Shown here: in pieces, positions 53,109 through 60,729 of the stretch
How positions within the stretch are numbered: the stretch's first letter is position 1
How the letters are laid out: each line of letters begins with the position of its first letter
Source of the DNA: Bradyrhizobium ivorense
GTDB lineage: Bacteria; Pseudomonadota; Alphaproteobacteria; Rhizobiales; Xanthobacteraceae
Direction: 5' to 3'
Assembly (NCBI RefSeq): GCF_900696085.1
Contig: NZ_CAADFC020000016.1
Span: 248,001 to 312,000, forward strand
DNA: 64,000 nucleotides
The notes under the pieces: model-generated
What the model saw: only the letters and a program-made list of their open reading frames with translations
Databases searched by the model: none
What the model was told of the DNA's origin: nothing
Translations under genes and position numbers: made by a program

Positions 53109-53516
53109 CTAGCGCTCGCGCTTGTAGAGAAACGCGTTGTCCGCCTGCGGCATGCCGATGCTCTTGTAAAAGCTCGTCGCGCCCGGCGCCGACAGCAGCA
53201 GGCACATCGACTCGGGGCCGGCGTGGCGCCGTGTCTCCTCGATCAGGCGCTTGCCGATGCCGTGTCCCTGATACGCCCGATCGACCGCAAGGTCCGACAG
53301 ATAGCAGCAAAAGCAAAAATCCGTCAGCGCGCGCGAGACGCCGACCAGCTTGCCGTCCTTGCGCGCGGTGACGATGAGATTGGCATTGGCGATCATCCGT
53401 CCAATCCGGTCGCTGTCGGCGATCGGACGCCGCTCGCCGAGACCGGACTGGCGCAGCACGTCGATGAACTCGTCGACCCCGATCGACGGCTCGCGGGAAT
53501 AGGAGATCGCATCCAT
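53109..53516 (-). CDS. GNAT-family N-acetyltransferase (intact copy)
   Basis: A 135-residue acetyltransferase. The acetyl-CoA loop is QGHGIGKRLIEETRR (motif A), preceded by the β4 strand DLAVDRAY; the N-terminal part VDEFIDVLRQSGLGERRP and C-terminal GATSFYKSIGMPQADNAFLYKRE complete the fold. The acceptor is unknown. The ATG at 53516 has GAGGTGAAG just upstream (a GTG at 53519 is the only alternative). Its decayed near-copy is at 50706-50955. It is transcribed away from the tRNA-Gln gene on the same strand. Confidence 0.88.
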   Translation of the reverse strand: MDAISYSREPSIGVDEFIDVLRQSGLGERRPIADSDRIGRMIANANLIVTARKDGKLVGVSRALTDFCFCCYLSDLAVDRAYQGHGIGKRLIEETRRHAGPESMCLLLSAPGATSFYKSIGMPQADNAFLYKRER

Positions 53517-53564
53517 CACTTCACCTCTATCGCAAGATTCCGGCGCGGGCCGGCACGTGACAAT

Positions 53565-53590
53565 GGTGGATTACGCTCCGCCGATCCACC
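53565..53590. repeat. Short hairpin repeat
   Basis: GGTGGAT pairs with ATCCACC around TACGCTCCGCCG. It resembles the GGATTACGC-type hairpins at 38763-38833 and lies between the acetyltransferase and the tRNA. Confidence 0.6.
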
Positions 53591-53681
53591 TGCCGACGGC
53601 AGCAGCCAGCGCATGGCACATCTCCGCGCGATTGCGAATCTCGTCGGAATTTCTTGACGGCGGTCACGCCATGCGGCGGAT

Positions 53682-53755
53682 TGGCTGGGGAACCTGGATT
53701 CGAACCAAGACAAACAGAGTCAGAGTCTGTTGTGCTACCGTTACACCATTCCCCA
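53682..53755 (-). tRNA. tRNA-Gln (anticodon CTG)
   Basis: A complete 74-base tRNA including an encoded CCA. Acceptor stem TGGGGAA/TTCCCCA with discriminator G, D-arm GGTGTAACGGTAGCAC, anticodon stem ACAGA/TCTGT around loop CTCTGAC (anticodon CTG, reading CAG), and T-arm with GGTTCGAATCC. It decodes glutamine CAG codons. It lies 165 bases upstream of the acetyltransferase gene and shows no duplicated 3' end, so it is not itself an obvious integration site. Confidence 0.95.
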
Positions 53756-53958
53756 AGAAAAGCCCTGATATCAACAGCTTAGCTGGATGTCTGGACATCT
53801 CGGTACAGCGGGTTCGCCTGCCAAATCAGCGGTCCGCGCGAGTGCGACCTTCTACCTGCTTGGTCCCACGCTTGGCAAGCATTGTTGGCGGGGAATGGGC
53901 GTGAAAATCGCGGCCGGTGCGGCGTGTGCGGATGCGGCCCCGCTCCCCGGTCGCGGCG
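53756..53958. other. Gene-free stretch upstream of tRNA-Gln
   Basis: About 200 bases that should include the tRNA promoter. I see no credible ORF, repeat or operator in it. Confidence 0.4.
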
Positions 53959-54171
53959 TCAAAGACCCGCGCAAAGGAATTCAAGGAGCACGGAAAGATC
54001 TGTGGCAAGCAATGCCCCGGCGCAAAACCCGACGGTGCCGAGCGCAACCGCGCCGATCCAGCCGTGATGCGCCCATCCATAGCTCGCGCCAACCAGGGTA
54101 GCGAACGAGATCACGGCAATCGCCCACACGATGTGAACGGCGACCTTCAGCACCTTCAGCACCTTGAGCAT
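53959..54171 (-). CDS. Possible small membrane protein
   Basis: A 70-residue ORF (MLKVLKVLKVAVHIVWAIAV..) with two hydrophobic stretches: one at residues ~9-30 and one at ~40-62 (GAVALGTVGFCAGALLATDL), separated by YGWAHHGW. It could be a two-pass inner-membrane protein. The coding frame extends to an ATG at 54210; neither start has a strong ribosome site. The AAGGTGCTG triplet is repeated three times at its 5' end. No family is recognised, and the shadow frames on the plus strand look non-coding. Confidence 0.5.
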   Translation of the reverse strand: MLKVLKVLKVAVHIVWAIAVISFATLVGASYGWAHHGWIGAVALGTVGFCAGALLATDLSVLLEFLCAGL

Positions 54172-54333
54172 TCGTGACCCGTCGCAAACGCCACTTCGAT
54201 GCGCTTCCATCCATTAGGTCGGTCGCGCAAGCGGCACGTTCAAGCGGCCTGACAAAGCGCCGCACCGCCAACGTTGCCGCGGGCGGTGCGCGAGACTGAA
54301 TGGATCGAGCTGGCCGACGCTCGCTGCCCCGGC

Positions 54334-56823
54334 TCAGTACAGCCCGCCGGTGCCCGACCGCATCACCGCCTGCCCCGAATCCGGCGGCGGCTGCTGGGTG
54401 CCGTCGATCACGTCGGTGCCCGCGACCAGCGTCGGGTCGTAGGCCGGCGGCGCGCTGCCCGGCTTGAACGCTTCGAGCACCACGCCCTTCTGGCCGGACG
54501 CGGCGCGCAGGCCGGTCTTGGCGTCGACCAGCACGAGGCGGATGCCGGCCGGCTGCTTGAACGGGGTTGCGGGCTTGTCGGCCAGCGCGAGCTTCATGAA
54601 GTCGCGCGCGATCGGCGCTGCGGTGTGGCCGGCCTGGGCGTTGCGGCCGAGCGAGCGCGGCTTGTCGTAGCCGACGTAGAGGCCGACCACGAGGTCCGGT
54701 GAGAAGCCGACGAACCACAGATCCTTGGCCTCGTTGGAGGTGCCGGTCTTGCCGGCGATCGGCTTGCCGACCGCCTTCAGCGCGGTACCGGTGCCGGCCT
54801 GCACCACGCCCTCCATCAGCGAGGTGATCTGGTAGGCGCTCATGGGATCGAGCACCTGGTCGCGATGGTCGACCAGTTGCGGCTCGGCCTGGTTCTTCCA
54901 GCCCTCCGGCGCATCGCAGCCGCGGCATTCGCGCTGGTCATGCTTGAAGATGGTGTGGCCGTAACGGTCCTGGATGCGGTCGATCAGGGTCGCCTTCACT
55001 CGGCCGCCGCCATTGGCGATCATCGAATACGCCGTGACCATGCGCATCACCGTGGTCTCGCCGGCGCCGAGCGAATAGGACAGATAATTCGGCAGCTCGT
55101 CATAGACGCCGTAACGCCTGGCGTATTCGCCGATCAGGGGCATGCCGATCTCCTGCGCGAGCCGCACCGTCACGGTGTTGCGCGACAGGCGCAGCGCGTT
55201 GCGCAGGGTCATCGGCCCCATATACTTGCCGGCATCGAAGTTTTCCGGACGCCAGATGTTGCCCTGCCCCTGATCGATTTCGATCGGCCCGTCGACCAGC
55301 ACGCTCGAGCCGGTGTAGCCATTGTCCAGCGCCGCCGAATAGACGATCGGCTTGAACGTCGAGCCCGGCTGCCGGTAGGCCTGGGTGGCGCGGTTGAACT
55401 GGCTCTGGTCGAACGAGAAGCCGCCGACCATCGCCAGCACGCGGCCGGTGCGCGGATCCATCGCCACCATCGCGCCCGACAATTCGGGAATCTGGCGCAG
55501 CCGATATTGCCCTTCGACGCGCTGGCCGTCCTTGTTGTAGAGCGGGTCGGCGTAGATCACGTCGCCGGGCTGCAGCACCTGCGCCACCGAGCTCGGGTTC
55601 TTGCCCTTGTACGGCCCGGAGAGCGCCCTCGCCCAGCGCACGCCCTCGAGCGTGACGATGCCGGTGTCGCGCTGCTTGCTGACGGCGCCGCCGAGCTCGC
55701 GGCCCGGCTGGAAGCCGATCCGCGCCGACTGGTCGTTGCTCTCCAGCACCACCGCCATCCGCCATGGCGAGATGTCCGACAGCGACTTGATCTCGGCGAG
55801 CGGCACGCCCCAGTCGCCGGAGACGTCGAGCTTCTGGATCGCGCCGCGATAGCCCTGCTGCTCGTCATAGTTCACGAGCCCGGTCACCATCGCCTTGCGC
55901 GCCATCACCTGCACCTTGGGATCGAGCGTGGTGCGCACCGACAGGCCGCCTTCATACAGCTTCTTCTCGCCGTAGCGATCGAACAGATCGCGGCGGACCT
56001 CTTCCGAGAAATATTCGCCGGCAAAGGTGTGCGCGCCGTTGGAGCGGTTGGTGACGGTCAGCGGTTCCTTGCGCGCCTTCTCGGCGTCGCCCTGGGTGAT
56101 CCAGCCGTTCTCCTGCAGGCGGTCGATCACGTAGTTGCGCCGCTCGATGGCGCGGGCGCGGTTGCGCACCGGATGCAGGCTCGCCGGCATCTTCGGCAGC
56201 GCCGCCAGGTACGCGGCCTCCGAGACCGAGAGCTCGTTCACCGACTTGTCGAAATACACCAGCGAGGCGGCGGCGATGCCGTATGCGCCGAGGCCGAGAT
56301 AGATCTCGTTGAGATAGAGCTCGAGGATCTTGTCCTTGGAATAGGCCTTTTCGATTCGCATCGCGACCAGGGCTTCCTTGATCTTCCGGGTGAACGACAC
56401 CTCGTTGGTCAAGAGAAAGTTCTTGGCGACCTGCTGGGTGATCGTCGAGGCGCCCTGCGGACGGCGGTTGGAACCGAAATTCTGGATGTAGGCGACGCCG
56501 GCGCGCGCCATGCCGGTATAATCGACGCCACCGTGCTCGTAGAAATTCTTGTCCTCGGCGGCGAGGAACGCGTTGATCACGAGCTTCGGTACCGCCTGGA
56601 TCGGCAGATAGAGCCGGCGTTCCTTGGCATATTCGCCGAGCAGCGCGCCGTCGGCCGCGTGGATGCGCGTCATCACCGGCGGCTCGTAGTTCTGGAGCTG
56701 CGAATAATCCGGCAGGTCCTTGGAAAAGTGCCAGAACGCCCCTGCCACGGCGGCCAGGCCAGCCAGGAACAGGATGGACCCCGCGGTGAACAGGAATCCG
56801 AAGAACCGTAACAGAAATCTCAT
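54334..56823 (-). CDS. Penicillin-binding protein 1A (bifunctional peptidoglycan synthase)
   Basis: An 829-residue class A PBP that polymerises and cross-links peptidoglycan in the periplasm. A short cytoplasmic tail and membrane anchor (MRFLLRFFGFLFTAGSILFL) are followed by the GT51 glycosyltransferase domain: AAEDKNFYEHGG with the catalytic Glu at residue 90, GASTITQQVAKN, and RKIKEALVAMRIEKAYSKDKILELYLN. An OB-like insert precedes the transpeptidase, with SxxK in QPGSTFKPIVYS, SxN in SRNTVTV, and KTGT in GKTGTSNEAKDLWF. The longer frame to 56919 is rejected because the anchor starts at 56823. A Pro/Gly-rich tail ends the protein. Likely essential or highly conserved. Confidence 0.95.
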   Translation of the reverse strand: MRFLLRFFGFLFTAGSILFLAGLAAVAGAFWHFSKDLPDYSQLQNYEPPVMTRIHAADGALLGEYAKERRLYLPIQAVPKLVINAFLAAEDKNFYEHGGVDYTGMARAGVAYIQNFGSNRRPQGASTITQQVAKNFLLTNEVSFTRKIKEALVAMRIEKAYSKDKILELYLNEIYLGLGAYGIAAASLVYFDKSVNELSVSEAAYLAALPKMPASLHPVRNRARAIERRNYVIDRLQENGWITQGDAEKARKEPLTVTNRSNGAHTFAGEYFSEEVRRDLFDRYGEKKLYEGGLSVRTTLDPKVQVMARKAMVTGLVNYDEQQGYRGAIQKLDVSGDWGVPLAEIKSLSDISPWRMAVVLESNDQSARIGFQPGRELGGAVSKQRDTGIVTLEGVRWARALSGPYKGKNPSSVAQVLQPGDVIYADPLYNKDGQRVEGQYRLRQIPELSGAMVAMDPRTGRVLAMVGGFSFDQSQFNRATQAYRQPGSTFKPIVYSAALDNGYTGSSVLVDGPIEIDQGQGNIWRPENFDAGKYMGPMTLRNALRLSRNTVTVRLAQEIGMPLIGEYARRYGVYDELPNYLSYSLGAGETTVMRMVTAYSMIANGGGRVKATLIDRIQDRYGHTIFKHDQRECRGCDAPEGWKNQAEPQLVDHRDQVLDPMSAYQITSLMEGVVQAGTGTALKAVGKPIAGKTGTSNEAKDLWFVGFSPDLVVGLYVGYDKPRSLGRNAQAGHTAAPIARDFMKLALADKPATPFKQPAGIRLVLVDAKTGLRAASGQKGVVLEAFKPGSAPPAYDPTLVAGTDVIDGTQQPPPDSGQAVMRSGTGGLY

Positions 56824-57267
56824 CGACCAGATTTTCCGTGGCGAATACGTGGCTCGTTCTGAGCCCGTTGCGCTGCCACACAGGCGGTCCGGTATATCGG
56901 TCGCCTCCCGGACCTGCAATTCGACGCGGGAGAATTATAGCAGCCCAAACGTCAAACTAATGCCATAGAGCGCGGCTCGGGCGCGGCGTCCAAATCAGCG
57001 CATAGGCCGCAACAGGCGATGGCTCCGCGCGGCCGGAATCTCCAGCCTCAACCACCGGACCTGCACCAGCGGGGAGCGGATTCCGTCCCCGCCCTCCCGC
57101 TCTGAGCCGCAGCAAAACAGCCACCGATCCGGACTTCTACGGGATGCGACTCAACGTAACATCCACAAAGCAGTGGATATTGCTGCGGAAATTGCGGCGT
57201 TAATGTTTTGTTAACTATAACTACTGCAAGTTGTTATCACGCAATCGACTCGCGAGGGCTGACTTGA
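56824..57267. promoter_or_regulatory. Intergenic region with PBP1A promoter and CtrA-type promoter of the coiled-coil gene
   Basis: This 444-base gap separates two divergent genes and holds no ORF I can support. The left part must contain the PBP1A promoter. The right part, 57190-57267, is AT-richer and has a CtrA-type site followed by a -10-like TATAAC (57216-57221). Confidence 0.65.
57200..57215 (+). promoter_or_regulatory. CtrA-type binding site TTAA-N7-TTAAC
   Basis: TTAATGTTTTGTTAAC matches exactly the CtrA consensus TTAA-N7-TTAAC of alphaproteobacteria. It lies just upstream of TATAAC and 53 bases before the ATG at 57268, the position expected for a CtrA-activated promoter where the site overlaps -35. 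Confidence 0.75.
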
Positions 57268-57699
57268 ATGGCACTGCGCGGTTTTAGACGGCCATTTTCG
57301 ACCACTGAAAATATCCTCGGATTTCCACGACCGCCCGCTCCCAATGCCGGCGTCCAGGCTCTCGATCTCGTCTATCAGGCGGCGGATTTGTTCCGCAGCA
57401 TCGAGGACAGGGCCCGTGCCGGCGAAGCGCGCGCCGAGGCCGCCGAGCGGGCCCAGATCGAAATCATCAACGCCACCGAACGCAAGCTGCGCGACGCCTC
57501 GCGCGCGCTTGAAGAGGCCCGGCAACGCATCGAGGTCCAGCAGGAGCAGCTCGAGGCGATCGAATTCCGCGCCCAGGCCGCCGAGGCCGACGCCCGCGAA
57601 GCCAGACAATCGCTCGCACTCGTCGAGGACGCGATTCGCCGGCGCCTGCTGCTCACCGCCGACGAGGCCGCCGCCGGCGGATCATCGCAGGTCGCCTGA
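57268..57699 (+). CDS. Coiled-coil hypothetical protein under a CtrA-type promoter
   Basis: A 143-residue protein. Residues ~30-130 are one long charged coiled coil (DRARAGEARAEAAERAQIEI.., ALEEARQRIEVQQEQLEAIE..), and the N-terminal ~25 residues are basic and disordered (ALRGFRRPFSTTENILGFPRPP). No signal peptide or membrane span is seen, so it is cytoplasmic and probably a scaffold. The CtrA-like box upstream suggests cell-cycle-dependent expression, for example in division or polarity. The start has only a weak GAGGG (57253-57257) ahead. I do not recognise its family. Confidence 0.75.
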   Translation: MALRGFRRPFSTTENILGFPRPPAPNAGVQALDLVYQAADLFRSIEDRARAGEARAEAAERAQIEIINATERKLRDASRALEEARQRIEVQQEQLEAIEFRAQAAEADAREARQSLALVEDAIRRRLLLTADEAAAGGSSQVA

Positions 57700-57717
57700 C
57701 GCGACGCGGACGCGGTC

Positions 57718-57776
57718 TCGTAGCCCGGATGAGCGCAGCGATATCCGGGACTCGGTCCCCGCTTGCGGGGAGTAGG
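57718..57776. repeat. Intergenic repeat with two hairpins
   Basis: GTAGCCCGGATGAGCGCAGCGATATCCGGGAC forms one hairpin (CCCGGAT/ATCCGGG) and TCCCCGCTTGCGGGGA another. It lies between convergent genes and may help end both transcripts. Confidence 0.7.
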
Positions 57777-57790
57777 ATCTACGGCACCGC

Positions 57791-59527
57791 TCAATACCCT
57801 GCGGCCAGTCCCGAATTGCGGCGCGGGTCGTTGGCGCCGTAGAAGCGGTTGTTGCCGACCGGCTTGCCGCCGAGCGACGGCGCGCCGATGATGATGACGG
57901 CGAGATGGTTGGCCGGCTGCGGCGGCCCGAATTTGTGGCCCATGCCCTCCAGAATCTTCCGCGTGTCCGGGGACAGCGTAAAATTCTCGAGATTGGTCGC
58001 CTCGGGCAGCCACTGCTGGTGGAAGCGCGGCATGTCGACGGCCTCCTGCGCGTTCATGCCGTAATCGATGGCGTTGATCATGGTCAGCAGCACCGCGGTG
58101 ATGATGCGGCTGCCGCCGGGCGTGCCGATCACCATCACCGGCTTGCCGTCCCTGGAGACGATGGTCGGGCTCATCGAGGACAGCGGACGTTTGCCCGGCG
58201 CGATCGAATTGGACTCGCCCTGCACCAGGCCATAGAGGTTCGGCACGCCGACCTTGGCGGTGAAATCGTCCATCTCATCGTTCAGCAGCACGCCGGTCTT
58301 GGCCGCCGTCACCTTGGCGCCGAACCAGTCGTTCAGCGTGTAGGTCACCGACACCGCGTTGCCGTCCTTGTCGGCGATCGAGTAATGCGTGGTGTTGCTG
58401 CCCTCGTGCGGCGGCACGCCCGGCTTGATGTCCTTGGACACGCCGGCCTTGGCCGGGTCGATCGCGGCGCGGATCTTTGCGGCGTAGCTCTTGTCGAGCA
58501 GGCGCTCGAGCGGGTTCTTCACGAAGTCGGGGTCGCCGAGATAGCTGTTGCGGTCGACATAGGCATGGCGCATCGCCTCGATCTGGTAGTGCACGGCCTG
58601 GGCCGAATGATAGCCGAGCTCGCGCAGCGGATAGCCTTCCAGAATGTTCAGGACTTCGCAGATCACGACGCCGCCGGAGCTCGGCGGCGGCGCCGAGACC
58701 ACGTGATAGCCGCGATAATCGCATTCGACCGGCGCCAGCTCGCGCACCTTGTAATTGTCGAGGTCCTCCTGGGTGAGCAGGCCCTTGCCGGCCTGGCTGG
58801 ACGCCACGATCGCAGCTCCCACCCAGCCCTTGTAGAAGCCGTCGGTGCCGCGCTTGCTGATCTCGCGCAAAGTTTCCGCGAGCTCGTGTTGTGTCAGCCG
58901 CTCGCCGACCTGGAACGGCTTGCCGTTGTTGAGGAAGATCGCGGCCGAGGCCGGATCCTCGCGAAAATCATTGGTCGCCGAATGCAGCATCTCGATGTCG
59001 CCCTGGTCGAGCACGAAACCGTCTTCGGCCAGTTGCAGCGCGGGCGCGATCAGGTCGGCGCGCTTCATGGTGCCGTATTTCTCGCGCGCGTATTCCATGC
59101 CGGCCACCGAGCCGGGCACGCCGACGGCGAGATGGCCCTTGGTCGAGAGGCCCTTGATGACGTTGCCGTCCTTGTCGAGATACATGTTGGCGGTGGCGCC
59201 TTTCGGCGCGGTCTCGCGGAAATCCAGGAAAGTCTTGCGGCCGTCGGCGAGCTCGATGGTCATGAAGCCGCCGCCGCCGAGATTGCCGGCCGCCGGATAC
59301 GCCACGGCCAGCGCATAGCCGACCGCGACCGCCGCATCGACCGCGTTACCGCCGCGCTTCAACACATCGACGCCGACCTGGGTGGCGAGGTGCTGGGCCG
59401 ACACCACCATGCCGTTCTCGGCGGCGACCGGCGCCACCGAGGCGGCGCGCAGCGGCGCTGTGGCCACGGCGCCGATCGCTACAATCGCGGCGGCGATCCA
59501 CCGCACGCGCATCGTTGACTTTTGCAT
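57791..59527 (-). CDS. ggt: Gamma-glutamyltransferase
   Basis: A 578-residue periplasmic enzyme that cleaves γ-glutamyl bonds of glutathione and transfers the group to water or amino acids. It has a signal peptide (STMRVRWIAAAIVAIGAVAT) and is made as a precursor that cuts itself at the Thr of NTTHYS, giving two subunits; the new N-terminal Thr is the nucleophile. Other landmarks are GGNAVDAAVAVGYALAVAYP, DFRETAPKGAT and, in the small subunit, LSSMSPTIV and TPGGSRII. The frame opens at 59572; the ATG at 59527 is chosen because the signal peptide starts there. Length is normal for Ggt. Confidence 0.95.
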   Translation of the reverse strand: MQKSTMRVRWIAAAIVAIGAVATAPLRAASVAPVAAENGMVVSAQHLATQVGVDVLKRGGNAVDAAVAVGYALAVAYPAAGNLGGGGFMTIELADGRKTFLDFRETAPKGATANMYLDKDGNVIKGLSTKGHLAVGVPGSVAGMEYAREKYGTMKRADLIAPALQLAEDGFVLDQGDIEMLHSATNDFREDPASAAIFLNNGKPFQVGERLTQHELAETLREISKRGTDGFYKGWVGAAIVASSQAGKGLLTQEDLDNYKVRELAPVECDYRGYHVVSAPPPSSGGVVICEVLNILEGYPLRELGYHSAQAVHYQIEAMRHAYVDRNSYLGDPDFVKNPLERLLDKSYAAKIRAAIDPAKAGVSKDIKPGVPPHEGSNTTHYSIADKDGNAVSVTYTLNDWFGAKVTAAKTGVLLNDEMDDFTAKVGVPNLYGLVQGESNSIAPGKRPLSSMSPTIVSRDGKPVMVIGTPGGSRIITAVLLTMINAIDYGMNAQEAVDMPRFHQQWLPEATNLENFTLSPDTRKILEGMGHKFGPPQPANHLAVIIIGAPSLGGKPVGNNRFYGANDPRRNSGLAAGY

Positions 59528-59710
59528 GGACTTACCCCGGGGAACGCCGACGTGTCGCGGCCTAGGTTGCACTTTGAGCGCGTAGGTTTAGCAGGCCGCA
59601 CGCGCGCGCACTATAGGCGAAGCCAACGTTCACCGCGTGCGACGCTGCCAGCCGGCACGGCACGAGGTTTCGCCTGCCCTGCGCCGCTGGTGCGCGCCGT
59701 CGATCCGTGT

Positions 59711-60622
59711 TTATCGAACCGAAAGCAGCCAGGCAGAGAATGCGCGAATGATCCGCTCGCGGGGATGGCCTGGCCTGCGGACGACATAGAAGCGATATCC
59801 GGGTAGACTGAGGTCAAACGCCTTTACCAGCGCGCCGGACGCCAGTTCGGGAGCCACGAGCACATCGCTGAAAATCCCGACGCCTTGGCCCGCGACGACC
59901 GCCTCGATGGCGTGAAGCTCCTCACGGAAACTCAGATGTTGCATGTCCGTGAACTCGGGCAGATTGCGCCATTTGCGCCGCGCTACGGCGAGCCACCGCT
60001 GCCAGCTGGGCGGATCGATGTCAGATGGAAACCAGTAGGAATGAACGAGGACATGCTTTCGAAGATCGGCCGCACTCTTCAGGCGGCCTCCGGCGGGGAG
60101 CAGGTCAGGGCTGCACACCGGCCAATAGGTGTCGCTCAAGAACTCTTCGACGATGCCCTCTCGCGGCACCTGGCGCGAGGTCGCATAGCGGATCGCCACA
60201 TCGGCGTCGCCCGCCGGCAAATCGAGAACGCTGTCGGTGCCGGTGATATCGAGCGGTGATTGAGGATGCTGCTTTCTCCAATGCGGCAGGCGGGGCACCA
60301 GCCATCGCGCGGCAAAAGCGTTCGTCGTCGTGATGCGAAGGGCTTGCCGATCGTCCTTGCGCCTGATCGCGCCGAGCGCGGTGGCAAAGGCCTCGAGGCC
60401 GTCGCGCACCACGGGAAACAGCCGGGCGCCCGCCTCCGTCAACGACATCGGTCGTGGCATGCGCCGGAACAATGCCCTTCCGCAATACTGCTCCAACAAC
60501 CTGATCTGATGGCTGATCGCCGTCGGCGTGACGCCGAGTTCGGCCGCAGCCTTCTTGAAGCTGAGGTGCCGCGCGGCGGCCTCAAACGCGCGCAGTTCGA
60601 TCAGCGGCGGCAGCCTGTTCAT
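59711..60622 (-). CDS. LysR-family transcriptional regulator (GcvA type)
   Basis: A 303-residue LysR protein. The HTH is LPPLIELRAFEAAARHLSFKKAAAELGVTPTAISHQIRLLEQYCG, typical of the GcvA subgroup, and the effector domain runs from about residue 92 (..LRITTTNAFAARWLVPRLP..). It diverges from the FAD-dependent oxidase gene with 71 or 107 bases between, depending on the start of the oxidase, and likely controls it. A perfect inverted repeat lies 11 bases upstream of its start. Confidence 0.92.
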   Translation of the reverse strand: MNRLPPLIELRAFEAAARHLSFKKAAAELGVTPTAISHQIRLLEQYCGRALFRRMPRPMSLTEAGARLFPVVRDGLEAFATALGAIRRKDDRQALRITTTNAFAARWLVPRLPHWRKQHPQSPLDITGTDSVLDLPAGDADVAIRYATSRQVPREGIVEEFLSDTYWPVCSPDLLPAGGRLKSAADLRKHVLVHSYWFPSDIDPPSWQRWLAVARRKWRNLPEFTDMQHLSFREELHAIEAVVAGQGVGIFSDVLVAPELASGALVKAFDLSLPGYRFYVVRRPGHPRERIIRAFSAWLLSVR

Positions 60623-60632
60623 GCCTCAGCCT

Positions 60633-60651
60633 AGATGAATTGTATTCATCT
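60633..60651. promoter_or_regulatory. Candidate LysR operator
   Basis: AGATGAA (60633-60639) and TTCATCT (60645-60651) form a perfect seven-base inverted repeat with a five-base spacer, in the divergent region between the LysR and oxidase genes. Its inner T-N11-A pattern fits LysR binding. Confidence 0.65.
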
Positions 60652-60729
60652 TCAAGCGCAATTCTTTGAGTTTGCCTTCCGCGCCGGCAAGGTGTGAGTG
60701 ATGGCGAGGCACAACGAGGGCAGCCCACC

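Noticed and set aside
53682..53755. tRNA-Gln as the integration site of the neighbouring insert
   Set aside because: No copy of the tRNA 3' end is found near the insert; the duplicated sequence is the end of the IalB-family gene instead.
57905..59518. 537-codon plus-strand frame over gamma-glutamyltransferase
   Set aside because: Antisense to ggt, which has every family motif; the frame has no domain.
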